From Semisulcospira habei (Eukaryota > Mollusca > Gastropoda > Semisulcospiridae), in assembly GCA_036245525.1 (NCBI GenBank), contig BTPG01000004.1, positions 19,299,103-19,363,102 of the forward strand: a DNA stretch of 64,000 nucleotides, read 5' to 3'. Position numbers and translations under genes: made by a program. Shown piece by piece: positions 27,507 through 40,533 of this stretch. The notes under the pieces are model-generated. The model searched no databases. It was not told the DNA's origin and saw nothing but the letters and a program-made list of their open reading frames with translations. Position 1 is the stretch's first letter. The number at the start of each line of letters is the position of its first letter.

Positions 27507-30410
27507 TGTCACACCAGGGAGGAAGAATATATACCACTCAGAATATTTGGATATTTGTTCGATTTTAATAATTTGATCTTCTCATTCGCACGACAAACAA
27601 TAGACAAGACGTATACAAACCTACGCAATATTCACTCAATTCATACATGCACCTGTAACTCACGCACACCCTTAACCTTTCGTACAATGTTCACAGCACT
27701 AACCACACATCCTACACTTATTGTTCCACTACGATGTCACATCTCCGCAATGTCTGTCGATAATAACTGACACTAATTAATGCTTAGATCCTCGAACGAT
27801 CAAACAGTTTGATTACTCCGACCGTGGATAAAGATGGATGTAGCGTCGCTGCTGTTGATTCGGCCACACCACTGGTCGAATAATCCGGCGCACTGTCTCT
27901 CGCGATGACACGTCGAAGCTCCACACGCACACCGTCAGGATCAACTTGTTATCTCGTACACCACGTTGATTAATTACATTCCCACATGAAGCATACACAA
28001 ATCCAACTTCTCAGCTGGTGATAGGGGAGGGAAGCATCTATAACACATACAAAACGTATCTCTCCATAAGAAATCCGCCATTGCTAAAAAGTTACTTCCG
28101 CCGGAATGACGACACTGTAACGATGACGACCGTTAACGGCTTCCGGACGTTGTCGCCGATTCCCGATCGTTTCCGACATCGAATAAATATTAAATAACAG
28201 TCAATCCAAAATATCATGCACACACACGAATACGACATATTTCCGCACAACACATAACCTCTCACCACGATACGAATTATTCATTTCAAAATCAACAGGC
28301 TCTACAAAACGTTTCGATCATTCCATTCATCCCCGCGCGCCGATCGCCAGACGACACCGCAAACTCGCCGATGCGCGCCGAATATCATACAATCTCAGAT
28401 CTAGAGCCGAACAACTAATACATTTTCTGAATCTACTACTTAACAAACGCGAATCAGCTATATAATAAACAAATACATACCCAAAGATGCGTGAAGTAAA
28501 CCTTCGACTGTTTCAGGCCTGTCTGCCCATCTTGGCCGTTGGACAAGGTCCGGTACTCGTTACTCTAATCAGTCGATCTGGTTACTAGTCTCAACCAGCT
28601 CAACCTCCATCTCACCGCCAACAACCTCCTCAGTCCATTCCAGTCTGCCTATCGCAAACATCACAGCACTGAAACAGCCCTTCTACATATCTTAAACGAG
28701 CTGCTTCTCTCCACTGACTCTGGCAACATCTCCCTTCTTACACTACTCGATCTCTCTGCCGCCTTTGACACTATAGACCACTCTATCCTCCTCCACCGAC
28801 TCCACCACTCCTTCGGCATCACTGACTCTGCTCACTCCTGGTTTCTCTCCTACCTCTCTGACAGACAGCAGTCCGTCACCATCAACGGCGTCTCTTCCAA
28901 CCCGGTAACGCTCTCATGCGGAGTTCCACAGGGGTCCGTCCGGGGCCCGGTCCTTTTCACACTCTACACCTCTCCTCTGTCCAACATCATCCAGTCTCAC
29001 CGCATACACCACCACCTCTACGCTGACGACTCACAACTGCAAGACAAAGACAAACTCGACAACACTCAGTCACTACTGACTCGCACGGCTGACTGCTACA
29101 AAGACGTGAAAAACTGGATGACAGCAAACAAGCTGAAACTGAACGATGACAAAACGGAAGCCATGCTGGTAGGCACTCGCCAAAAACTCTCCCAGCTCCC
29201 TCCCTCTCTCCACCTTCAACTCGATAGCACCCCCATCTCCCTCTCTGACTCGGCCAAGAACCTCGGCGTCATCCTCGATTCCTCTCTGTCCATGACCAAC
29301 TTCGTCTCCGCCACGACCCAGGCATGCTATTTCCACCTTCGCCGCATCAGTCAGATCAGAAAATACCTCACTACCGAAGCTGCCACCAAACTTGCTGTCT
29401 CTCTCATCTTATCTCGCATCGACTATTGCAACTCTCTCCTTTCCGGTCTCCCTCAATCCACCATCTTCACTCTCCAACGCGTCCAGAACAATGCTGCCCG
29501 CCTCGTCCTCAGAAAGAAAAAATCCGACCACATCACACCCCTGCTCAAACTCCTTCACTGGCTCCCCATCCCCCAACGCATCCAATACAAAGTTCTGTCT
29601 CTCTGCTACAAATCCCTGAACAACTGCGCTCCTGCCTATCTCTCCAACTTACTTCACCCCTACACACCTTCCCGCTCCCTCCGCTCTGCCTCCGACCCTC
29701 TCCGCCTCCACATCCCTCGCACCAAACTTAACACTTTCGGTCCCCGCTCCTTCTCCGTCTACGGTCCATCCATCTGGAACACTCTCCCACTCTCTCTCCG
29801 TCAGAAACACTCTCTCTCCTCCTTCCAGTCCGCCCTCAAAACTCACCTCTTTCAACAGTTTTAGCACTAGATCACCGCACTCCCCACCCCAAGCTGACCG
29901 TCGTAATGTATTTCACTGTTTGTGGTACGTGAGTCATTGTCTAAAGCGTGCGCATGCGTGCGCGAGTTGTGAGTGTGCGCTTAGAGTTATAATTATTATA
30001 AGATAAGCGCATTATAAATACCGTAATTATTATTTTTTTATTATTATTATTATTATTATTAGTCGTAGTTCTTAAACTACAAAATTTTACGTACCACTGT
30101 ACTGAGCATTCTGCTCTCAATCGTCTATTCTACCATAGACCATAACACGGCATTTCTCTGCCCACTACACCTCACAAAAAAACAACTTTTACTCGAGAGC
30201 AAAATCTCTCCTGACTGACTGTCTTCCAAACGATTCACAGTGACGTAACTCTTCAAACCAACATCCTACGTCACATGTTCCAAACACACATCTTACGTCA
30301 CATGTTCTTGACGTCACTAAAAAGTACATGCCATGACCGCAACACACAACAAAGAACGAAAGTTCTCCACGAAAGAAGATACTGCATAATGATTAAAATA
30401 AATTGTGACA
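27507..30410 (+). mobile_element. Probable solo LTR (TG...CA ends, 5-bp duplication) containing a LINE
   Basis: The insertion starts TGTCACACCAGGGAGG and ends AATTGTGACA, is flanked by the 5-bp duplication CTTGC (27502-27506, 30411-30415), and has AATAAA 8 bp before its end. TG...CA ends with a 5-bp duplication are typical of LTR retrotransposons. No second LTR or gag/pol is seen, so after removing the LINE (28585-30061) a solo LTR of about 1.4 kb remains. A TIR-bearing DNA element is the alternative. Confidence 0.6.
28585..30061 (+). pseudogene. 5'-truncated CR1/L2-like LINE with reverse transcriptase
   Basis: One frame is open from about 28588 to a stop at 29864. It shows RT motifs LLDLSAAFDTIDHSILLHRL, CGVPQGSVRGPVLF and HLYADDSQL, then the thumb/connection region (NLGVILDSSLSM, RIDYCNSLLSGLP, LLHWLPIPQRIQYK) and a C terminus ending in a helical THLFQQF. 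The catalytic YADD is intact, but the endonuclease and the first half of the protein are missing. A GC-rich 3' UTR and an (ATT)n tail follow to 30061. Codon use is strikingly C-rich compared with the flanks. The upstream boundary is set where the protein similarity begins. Confidence 0.85.
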
Positions 30411-30629
30411 CTTGCATATGGCAGTGTACAAATCTGAAGCTTTTAGCCGCAGTATGATATGGGTTAAATAATGTTACTAGTACACTTCAAATATTTTCAT
30501 TGATGTGCACAGTTTATGTGTGTCAGGTCTACTGACTACTGGGTACATGTATTCTTATGCCATCATGATGTGGTAATGAACATTTTTCAAATGCAAAGTG
30601 TATTTTAGGGACTGCAATCTTGGTTTAAT

Positions 30630-31588
30630 AATAATAAAGGAGATTTGTTAAGCGCTTATTCTAAAAGTAGCTCTAAACACTAATACAATGAAAATGCTAA
30701 CAGCTAACATGCACACACACACACACACACACACACACAACATACGTAGACACACACACACACATAGTGGTGATGAATTGTGCATGGCTCTGGAAATGAA
30801 CTAAAAGGCAGCATTGTAGAGGTGGGTTTTGAGAAGTGATTTAAATGAAGAGAGCGTTTGACCGTTACGGACAGGGGCGGGGAGGCTGTTCCAAGTGGCG
30901 GGGCCAAGATGGGAGAAGGCACGACCGCCACCACGTGTTTTACATTTGAAATTGGGAAGGCGAAATTCACGTGTGTCGGAGGAAGAGCGGAGGGTGCGAG
31001 ATGGAGTATACAGATGGAGTAAGTCAGAGATATAAGCAGGAGAAGTCAGGTTGATAGAGTTGAAGCACATGCAGGACAGTTTATACAGAATGCCTTCTTG
31101 TAAGGGCAGCCAGTGGAGTTTCTCAAGGGCATGGTGGATATGATCACGCTTACGCACGCACAGAACTAAATGGGCAGCACTGATTTGCACTCTCTGCAGT
31201 TTATCTAGCTGGGTTTTAGGCAGGCCGAAAAGGAGGGAGTTACAGTAGACTAACCCTGATAAAACAAAGGAGACAAGGATTTTGGTTGCTTCGGGTGTCA
31301 GATACTGTCTAACACTACTAATGTGCCAAAGTTCAATAAAAGCTGATCTGCACATATGACTAACATACTTATCCATTTTGAGGCCTCTGTCAATGTAAAC
31401 ACCAAGGTTTTTGACACTGTCAGAGAAAGTGATTTGATTTTGACAGAGATGTGATTGGGAAGACAGGACAACTGCGAAAGACACAAACCAGCTGTGATAA
31501 ACATGGACTCTGTTTTACCATCATTTAGCTGGTGTTTATTTCTAATTATCCAGTCTTTAACTGGATCCTGTTTTTGGTACATGTGCAA
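30630..31588 (-). pseudogene. Second 5'-truncated LINE fragment (RT C-terminal part)
   Basis: The minus strand encodes, with a frameshift near 31440, the end of the RT protein: WIIRNKHQLNDGKTESM, then SVKNLGVYIDRGLKMDKYV, LVYCNSLLFGLPKTQLDKLQ, LHWLPLQEGILYKL, LHLYTPSRTLRSSSDTREF and a THLYNAAF-type end at 30801. It is from the same broad family as the LINE at 28585 but diverged. The RT catalytic core is absent. A CA microsatellite (30713-30770) and an AAT-rich tail mark its 3' side, and it abuts repeat C at 31589. Confidence 0.82.
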
Positions 31589-31589
31589 A

Positions 31590-32750
31590 GCAAAAGTAAG
31601 TCTGTGTTCTGGCCAGTGGTCGTCCGTCCATCATCTGTCCTTTGTTGTCCGCCATTGGCCGTCGTCCATTGCCAACTTTAACGTTGGCATTTTCTCGAAG
31701 ACCATTCAAGCCACAGTCTTTAAACTTTGCCCAAGGGTACTTTGTGGCAAGACCTTTCTAAACATACCAATTTGAGTGACCTCTCTCAAAGGTCAAGGTC
31801 ACAGGAGATGAGGAAATAGGTTAAAAATAGCCATATTTGGACACAATTTATTTTTTCTCAAGTATCATTTACAACTTTAGACCCATACTTGATACTAAGA
31901 TACCTGATGGTAAGACCTTTCTATGCATACTAATTTGGCTGACCCATCAGTAAGGTCAAGGGTCATAAGATCAGGAAATAGGTCAAAATAGCCATATTTG
32001 ACAAAAGATGTTTTTTTCTCAAATACTATTCACAACTTCAAACCCAAACTTGGTACAGAGATACCTGATGGTAGGACCTTTCTATGCATACTAATTTGGA
32101 TGACCCCTGGTAAAGGTCAAGGGTCACAAGAGGTTGGCAAATTTGTGTAAAATGCCATTTTTGATAGAATTGTAGTTTTTGTCAACATTTTTGTAAACTT
32201 TTCAGTCAAATGTGGCTCAATGCTAGCTGACGATAAGACCTTCCTATGCATGCTAATTTAGTTGACCCTTCACAAAGGTCAAGGGTCAAAGGATGATACA
32301 AAAATAGGTAAAAAAATAGCCATATTTTGACCAAAAAATATATGTACATAAATTCTATTTTCAACTTCAAACTTGGTACAGAGATACCGGATGGTAAGAC
32401 TTATCTACGCATACTAATTTGGATGACCCCTTGGAAAATTAAAGGGTCACAGGAGGTTGGTAAATGTGTAAAAAATGTCAAATTTTGTTTAGAATTGTAG
32501 TTTTTATCAAAGTTTTTGCAAACTTTTCGATCAAATTTGGCATGAGGGTTGCTGATGGCAAGACCTGTCTATGCATACTAATTTGAGCGACTCGTTGCAA
32601 ACTTCAGGGGTCAGTGGGGTTTGACAGATGTGTGAAAAATAATTGTGAGAAAACATGGATTTCACTGGTGCTAAAGCCAGCCCTTTACTTATTGTCACAG
32701 AGATCATGCATGTGAGCCATACGGGCTTTGCCTTTTTTTGTTGTTACATG
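31590..32750 (+). repeat. Repeat C, full-length copy with ~155-bp internal monomers
   Basis: Starts with GCAAAGCAAAAGTAAGTCTG and ends near ATGTGAGCCATACGGGCTTTGCCTT (32700-32730). Inside, the block ACCTGATGGTAAGACCTTTC...GCATACTAATTTGGATGACC...GGTCAAGGGTCACA recurs about every 150-190 bp (31900, 32070, 32230, 32390, 32550). Confidence 0.85.
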
Positions 32751-35740
32751 TGAGTACCTGCATTTGAATGAATGTATGTGAATGTGTAACTGAATGACAC
32801 TTAACCTGTAATATATTTATTGATTGATGTGGTGAACCAAAAAACAAACATTTTTTTCCTCTTCTGTGGACAATCTATCTATCTATCTATATCCCGTAGT
32901 CTTGCTGACCGTTGGGGCACCACTGATGACTTTGCAACCAGCTCCCTCCATGGACCTCACCGGTGCGCGCATTTTCAGCCAATCAGAAAATAGAAAAAAA
33001 TTGCCGCAGCGCGGTTCTGTTGCTGGGTGGCACAAGCCTTCCCGTAACTAAGCAAGGAAATAGCGAAGCGCGATACTGTTTGTGCGTATACATTTCACTG
33101 AAATGGTCAGGCATTGCCTTTGCGGTACCTGCAATGGGGACGAAAGCTACCCTAAAACCATCAAAGAAAAGCTTCTGGCCTTTTTCCCTCCTGAAACCAA
33201 CGCAATGAGCTGAATAAAACTGAACTAGACCGCACACTGATCATCTCAACATCGGGATACTACCCCCCAAGAGGACAAGAGCAAACGCAGAGCTGTTTGT
33301 ATGCGGTAAGTGTCATTTTCTAGATTGTTCTGAAAATGGTTACAATTCACTTGCTGAAGTGGTACATAATTCAGCGATCGAGTTATCATGGCCGGAACGT
33401 ACTGTGGGCCGACAATAATGTGCAATCACTTGCTATCAGGCAGTGCCGCTACACTGATCTGCACACTCATTTGGGATGTGTGATTTTAAATATGGAATTA
33501 ACTCTCCAGAAACACCATAACCAAAGGTGTATGCCCTTACGTTTCTTCAGTTTGCACTCTCTCACTCACTGTAACAAATCACGACAAGCACAAATCGACA
33601 CATCACTTCTACAGTAACACATTTAATCAGATATATTTATGATGAGCATATATTAATGCAACGTTTTTCTTCTCAGCATTTGTGGGATGGCGAACCCAGT
33701 GAGTTGCACCCCTACCCATTCCAGCAGACGAGTCACCTGCCTACAAATCCAGACTGCTCACAAATGGGGGCAGTACAGATTCCGGCTGTAAAATCTTTGC
33801 AGGAAGATCAAGTCTTGTAACATACACCTGACACGGTAGCTGGCAAGTGTGGGGCAACGGAACAATGATGCAAGGTTATCTTTGTGTATCTATGCTGACA
33901 ATAACAGCAGAGGTGCATACCTAACATTTCGCTTACACTCTGTGATGACATTTCACTTTCCAAGTCAGACTTTCTTTGTTCTTTGTAGAACGCTGACAGT
34001 GTGAAACAGTGAAGCCATGAATGGAATGTCTGGTGTGATTTGCGATACATTTACATCCCTTTGGGTAATAACAATAATGTTATATTTAGCTAGCCTTGCA
34101 CCTGCGTGTGGTTGGAATATGATTTCTTCAGTCCCACGCTGGTGTTGTCAGCTAATTTCACACAAAATCCTGGTAACTGACATGCCTCGAGTATGGTGTA
34201 ATTTCTGGATACGGGTGGGCATTTGACTTTGATTATGCCTGTCTGGCCATTGTCGCACACTTTGAATTGCTGCTAGAAATAGAAACTGGATTAACCATAA
34301 TGCTGCGCCTGTCAAGAGGTACTTCTAAATATTTACTCTTGGCAGTGTCCTCATGTCGTTTACATAAAATGTGGCTGCAGCTGAGAAAAAAGTGTGTGAA
34401 CAGATTCTGTCAAGACATTTGTCAGAAACGTTTGCTTTTCTATTTAGATCTATGTGGAAGTTTCATGTTGCTAGTTTTTTTTTGTTTGTTTTTTCCCTCT
34501 ACCCAGTAATTAGCACTGGTCAGTTCTCTGTTCTTTCCTCACGTTTCTCAGGATTTGGACACTAACTGGTCAAGCAAAGACGTTCCAGTTCTTGTAGGAG
34601 ATCAACTGGGGACCTCGTTGTGACACACATGTCAGCGACCCTGTTGATTCCCTGGCATTGGCTCGCTTTTCAGTCTCCTGGTCTGTGGACAAATATTGAG
34701 TGCAGCTTTAGAAATACTTTTGACGTTTTAAGTTAATCATAAACATATACTGTTTATAATTTTTGTAAGTTTCTCTTTTAGGGATTTCACCATTAGACTA
34801 CCTGGCCATCACTGCAGAGTGCAAATTCTTAAATAGCAAGCTAGAAGATAACGATAGACCTGCTGGAGGAGGAGATCAGATCAAGAATTTGAAAATCTGA
34901 ATTCATCTCAAGGCTGTAAAGAACTAAAGGTGTGCAGACGCAACCAGCAGAAGAAGAAGTATTTGGAGTGGACTTTGTGAGAAAAAAGGAGAGACAACTA
35001 AACAACCTGCTCCAGTTCTACACTGCATTAACATATGTTTGTGTTTTGGCCTTTTTTTGGTCAATTTTGATGCCAAATAGTCAATTTTTTAAGCACAAGT
35101 ATAGTGAAAAAGGGCAGACTTTTAGCACCTACCAAAAACCAAACATACGTTAATGCAGCTGTAGCACAGCCACATGATAGACTGTTTCTCACTCTTTGCT
35201 GATTGAGAAATTTTGAAGACTTCATAATAAAATGAAAATGAGTTTTGAATCTAGTATTCCTATGCTATCAAATTGTGTCACTGTAAATCAGCCATTTACA
35301 ACCTGAACCCTTATTTCTCTGTGTGTTGTGTTTTGGCATGTGAACCACTTATATTCCAGAATAAAATATAATTTACCAGTTAATAATAGTTTTGATTTTA
35401 TTTTAGGTAATGCTTACTTCTTGCTTGTGTTGGTGTGGCATGTTATGGGCCTTTTCGTCCGCTTCTCCGATGGCCTGGCTAGCACACCATGGTTTTATTA
35501 TTGGGACAGATGCAATCTTGGTACCTTTTCATATTGCTGCTCACCAGGCTTGTGGCATGCCCCTGCAGCTCAGTCGATTAGGCACATGGGTCAAACAGTT
35601 TAGCTGCCTTGAAATACTGAAGAGATTTCTGAAGCCCAATGACATGAGAACAGTGACTATTGAACCTGAAATACAAATCATACATGCATGGTTATTTATT
35701 AATAATCTCTCTTTCCCTCTCTCCTCTCTCTTTCACTCAC
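32751..35740. other. Non-coding stretch without recognised gene
   Basis: Several frames of 60-90 codons exist but none shows a domain, codon bias or splice structure I trust. Confidence 0.45.
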
Positions 35741-35743
35741 TCA

Positions 35744-35823
<80 letters not shown>
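35741..35823. repeat. (CA)n microsatellite
   Basis: About 80 bp of CA. Confidence 0.95.
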
Positions 35824-35824
<1 letters not shown>

Positions 35825-36339
35825 CGATTCTATTTGTGAGCGAAAATAATCAGCTCAGCCTGACACTGAACACAGCCAGCAATAGAGAGCGCTGAGCAGC
35901 ACTGCCATCCTGCTACGATGAGACAAGATGGACAAAAATGGCTTGGATAAGTGTGCTATTTTATTTTTAAGCAACACCAATAACAAAAACACCTACCCGG
36001 CTCTGCAGGCACTGACAGCTTCTGTGACCTGTGCTTGCTGATGCTCATTTTCCACGTACAGTTTGTGTGGATCGGCGCTGCGTTCTTAGATCTGCGACCG
36101 GCGGTCAACACGGATGCAACTTGAACGGAATCACTGCCAGTTGTGTGATAAATACGAACAGCATCAATGAAACTTGATGCAAACTTGCTTTGCCTGGATC
36201 TAGAGCCGTTTTTGACATATATTTGTGTCCTGGCATAAATGTAGGCTTGTAGAATTTGCAACGCATTCAGTCGAATCGCGCGCGCTATCCGTCCACCAGA
36301 GGCCAAGGGACAGGAATGCTTGTGGCACCCAGCAACAAT

Positions 36340-36640
36340 TGCTAGGGGGCGTGGCGTTTGTGGCGCGTGAGGTCCATTCCTCTCTGTTCTCTGCCATTCT
36401 CAGCGTATCGCGCCAGCTTCAGTCCTGTCCACTCTGAGATATTGTCCTCCCATCTTTTCCTCTGGCTTCCTGTCCTTCGTCCTCCTTGCACAGTACCTTG
36501 CAGGATTGTTTTGGCAAGCCCTGCTGAACGAGTGACATGCCCATACTACTTCAGTTTGCGTTTTTTCACAATGGCTAATAGGTCTTCATATGGCCTGATT
36601 CTGCTTCCCACTTCCTTCCTGAGAATAATAAAGTATTGTT
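36340..36640 (-). pseudogene. Degenerate 3' end of a LINE
   Basis: The minus strand, across several frame breaks, reads like the C terminus of a common LINE protein: a region rich in Arg/Lys with KMGGQYL...VDRTEAGAI and then AENREEWTSRATNATPP. No catalytic part remains. Confidence 0.6.
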
Positions 36641-36683
36641 AAACTTATTGTAATTATTCTGAACAATTTCTGTCACTGAGTCC

Positions 36684-36906
36684 TTAACCCGTATCATTCG
36701 GAATACACCAGTGTGTGAAATAAGTTTGACTAAATAGTTCATGGGTAGTGCCAGAATAGCTTGGCACTCCTAGGCGCCAAGCTATTCTGACACCACCCTT
36801 GAACTAAAGCCCTTGGTCTATATCCTTATCTGTAAGTACTTTAATGTAGCTTGCATATGGCAGTATACAAATTTGAAGCTTTTAGCCTCAGTATGATATG
36901 GGTTAA
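36684..36906 (+). mobile_element. MITE family A, copy 5
   Basis: TTAA at both ends, TTAACCCGTATCATTCGGAA at the start and the central hairpin at 36747-36800. Confidence 0.88.
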
Positions 36907-36935
36907 ACTTGTAAAACTCTTTAGATGTACATCCA

Positions 36936-37042
<107 letters not shown>

Positions 37043-37186
37043 TTTTGTGAGTCATGCAGTGACAGAAATTATTTTGGAATAAGTAATTATTATGCTATCA
37101 TTTTGGATTTTCATTGGGATTTCCGTTTAGAAAATGCGTGGTTTTCCCCATCGTTTTACACATTGTCTTTTGTTTGGACATAGAGG

Positions 37187-37890
37187 TTTTGGCTCATGTG
37201 CGATAGCAAAAGTGAGCCTATGTAATCTGTCGTCTGTCCAGCGCCTGTGGTAAACTTTAATGTTGTCATTTTCTTGGAGACTTTTCAAGCTTCAGTCTTC
37301 AAGTGTACTTTATGGTAAAAGCTTTCTAAACATACCAATTTCAGTGAACTCTCTAAAAGGTCAAGGTCACGGGGTCCAGAAAGGGGTAAAAAATATCCAT
37401 ATTTTGACACAAATTGTTTCTCAAATACTTTTTTCAACTTCAAACCCAAACTTGGTATAGAAATACCTGATGGTAAGGCCTTTCTATGCATACTAATTTG
37501 GATGACCCCTGAGAAAGTTCAAGGATCACAGGAGATCGGCAAATGTGTGAAAAATGCGAGTTTTTGAGAAATGTAGTTTTTATCAATGTTTTCGCCAACT
37601 TTTCAGTCAGATCTGGCACAAAGGTAGCTGATGATAAGACCTTTCTATAATACTAATTTAGTGGTTTCCTCGCAAAGTTCATGGATCGTGTGGGGGTTCA
37701 GAAATAGGTTTAAAAAAATAGCCATATTTTGACAAAAACGTTTTTTCTCAAATAATATTTTCAACTCCAAGCCCAAACTTGGTATAGAGTTACCTGATGA
37801 TAAGGCCTTTCCATGTATACTAATTTGGATAACCCCTCAGAAAGGTCAAGGGTCACAGGAGGTCAGCAGATGTGTGAAAAATGTAGTGTA
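37187..37890 (+). repeat. Repeat C, 3'-truncated copy
   Basis: Starts TTTTGGCTCATGTGCGATAG, contains three monomers and stops near 37885, where another diverged repeat (compare 20645) begins. Confidence 0.8.
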
Positions 37891-38349
37891 GTAACAAGAT
37901 AAAATGACATCATGTCTGGCTACGCTGGCATTGTTGTTGGAACGCAGATCTAGCGCCAGAGCGCCCTATGTGTGTGTGTGTGTGTGTGTGTATATGACAG
38001 TGACTAGAGCCCATGTTTGTGGATGGATAAGTTTGAAACTTTAGGATATTGTCTTCAAAAGAATTATCTCAAGTCATTTTTAAAAAAAAAATTTAATTAG
38101 TTTTTACATGATGACCATTTCACACAAACCGGGATCCGCATTAGAGCCTGCAATTTTTCTTATTCTCACTAGATATTTTGCATATAGCCAGATTAAAGAA
38201 AGACATTGAATGAGTTTGTTAGCCAGAATTGTACCTCTTTAACTTTTTTAATGGTAATTAATTCATTTTTGAATATTTTCAAACCATGTTTCACTCACCA
38301 AAAAGTCAGCCCTGGAAGATGCTGTGTGGCTGGAAGAGACCCTTGCGTG

Positions 38350-40110
38350 CCTGTCACTGTGATGAAACTCTATGCTCATGCATAGTGTTAACACAGTAGG
38401 GTAAATACGGTACAGTTTTGTCAACGGTTTGTTTGTGCCGGTAGTCCGTGAGGCCCGTGGCCCACGTGGAATTTCTAAGGAACGTTTAACACGGGGAGTT
38501 TTTAGTGAGTTCTAGGCGGAAGCTCAGTCTGTCAGAGGGCTAAATACATTAGTACGGGCTTTATTGTCAGAGGGTACGGATGTGTGTGAGATAGCTAGCC
38601 CGTATTCCAAGACTCTGAAACCTAGAATTCAGGTATGTTTCTATATGTATTATTGATAGTTGCTTAGTTAAAGACGGTATGCGTTGGTAAGAGTAATTTG
38701 GTTGTATAGTGTTGACCGGTTTGGTTCAGTTATGTTGGTTTGGAATTCAGTGAGGTAACCTGTGTTTTTCGTATATAGTTATTTACCGAGATGGATAACT
38801 AAGGAATGTGAGGTGTGTATGCCAAGTCGCTATGAAGGTAGTATGTGGTTGGTTAAGCATAGTCTTTCCAGTGTAGAGAATAGTGTATGGCGAGAGTGTT
38901 CGGTTATAGTCTGTTTCAAGGTAGTGACAGAGTTATGGGGGTGTTACGAAAGTAGTCTGGGTTATGAAGCACGTGTGTGTGAATGAACGTGTGAGTTATT
39001 TGTATCAGCCAGGTTATGTAATGTTTCTCATATTATCCAATATGTGTGTGTGTTTAGCAAGTGTTACGATTTGGGACCTTGTTGTTGTTTAGAGTGCTTG
39101 TCGGAGAGAGAGAGCGACAGACGCCGAGACATCAGTCACCAGGACCTAATGCGAGGTCATCTCTCCAGCTCTTCACTCGGGGAGTGAGCGGCCGGTGCCA
39201 AGACACTTGGGTCACAGCGAAGATACAGTACGAGTAACGAGGACGTCCACGATACGAGAGACAGGACGACTCGAGGAGCGTACGAGAAAGGACTTGCACG
39301 CCTAGACGTGAAAGGACCGAGCGTAACCAGGCGAGAACACCAAACATATTGGATAGTGAGAGACTAATACCTAGCCTGGCAGTGATATTGTGTGTATGTG
39401 GATGTGGTGTTAAGATGTGATAGTGGGAAAGAAGTGGTGTATATAGTTGTGATAGTCTGTGAGTATTTTCTTATATTGTTTATTTTGTATAAAAGTTACG
39501 TTAGAAAGGGAGCCCGTGTGTTGAGTTTTTACCGCATGAATGCGCCCGTCTGAGTCAGTGGCGGTGTATGCGTCTGTTGTGCGAGAGTCCGTGCTTACGA
39601 CTGGGGGCAAGTCTGCGTGCGTTACAGTCACGACTCGGATGATGACAGTGACATAAAAGGGCCAAACACATCAGTGTTATACAATGTTTCTAACTGACTC
39701 AAAGCACGAAAAGTCAGTGTTATACATGGGTATGGGTTGAAGCAATGCTCTCTATTTCTGACAGATTGATTTAGGCAGACATTCTCTCTATATTTGTTAT
39801 GATGTCTGCGAACATATTGTGGAAAATTTGGGAAAATGCATGCAGTATAGAAAAGGCTTTGTGGACATGGGTCATCCCATCTTCTTCTTCTTTAGAAAGA
39901 CTGTGGCTATGCAAGCCCACAAAAAGAATATCTGGCGTCATGTGTGTCAGTGTTTGTGTGGATTTGAGTGGGGGAGGGGAGGGTGGGTGGGGGGGGGGGG
40001 AGGGGAGAGATGAATAAAAAATATAAGCTTAAAAGAAAGTGAATGTTCCTAAAGAAAATCGCATGATTGATAAACAATCCAGACCATGATTGATAGACTT
40101 TGGGATGAAA
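38350..40110. other. Non-coding stretch, possible LTR-like or DIRS-related sequence
   Basis: No gene. Positions 39166-39210 (CTCTTCACTCGGGGAGTGAG and what follows) closely match 61267-61308 inside the second DIRS element, and a TATAAAAG-like box is at 39489. Ends TGTCACT (38352) and AGTGACA (39653) are inverted, but no flanking duplication is seen. Confidence 0.35.
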
Positions 40111-40440
40111 TCCTCATCTTGTTATCAAAGTTTTTGCCAACTTTATGGACAGATTTGGCACAAAGGTAGCTGATGATAAGACCTTTCCATGTATGCTTAT
40201 TTAGTCGCCCCCTCACAGACGTCAAGGGTCATGGAAGGTTGACAAATTTGTGAAAAAGTATATATTTATATATTTTGAGAAAACTTTTATTTCACTTGTA
40301 CAAAAGCCAGTCCTTTACTTTAAAATGTTTAGATATTTGAACACTTGCTCAGTTCAGTGACCTGTTGGAAAGGTCAAGGTCACACTTATTATGTGGATTG
40401 GTCATACACATGAGTCATAAGGGCTTTGCTTTCTTGTTTC
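40111..40440 (+). repeat. Repeat C, 3' end copy
   Basis: Matches the last monomers and ends CACATGAGTCATAAGGGCTT. Confidence 0.75.
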
Positions 40441-40492
40441 TTTCATGTAGTAATGCGGTGCATGCGGCATTTGTGTGCGTGTGCGAGCGTGC

Positions 40493-40494
40493 AG

Positions 40495-40526
<32 letters not shown>

Positions 40527-40533
40527 GTGTGTG
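40493..40533. repeat. (TG)n microsatellite
   Basis: TG dinucleotide run, with one interruption. Confidence 0.9.

Larger units (their letters stand above)
27335..30467 (+). mobile_element. MITE family A, copy 4, split by a 2.9-kb insertion
   Basis: The left part is 27335-27506 and the right part 30411-30467 (ATATGGCAGTGTACAAATCT to GATATGGGTTAA). Joined, they match the uninterrupted copies; the interruption duplicates CTTGC. Confidence 0.88.

Noticed and set aside
32881..32890. CRISPR-like or other spaced repeat array anywhere in the window
   Set aside because: Tandem and dispersed repeats are present, but none has regular unique spacers; the organism is a eukaryote.
35403..35650. Coding-like frames with WHVMGLFVRFSDG or similar
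   Set aside because: Two overlapping frames look equally plausible, neither has splice sites or a family that I can defend.
38352..39653. Solo LTR with TGTCACT...AGTGACA ends
   Set aside because: No flanking duplication and no second copy in the window; kept only as an unassigned region.
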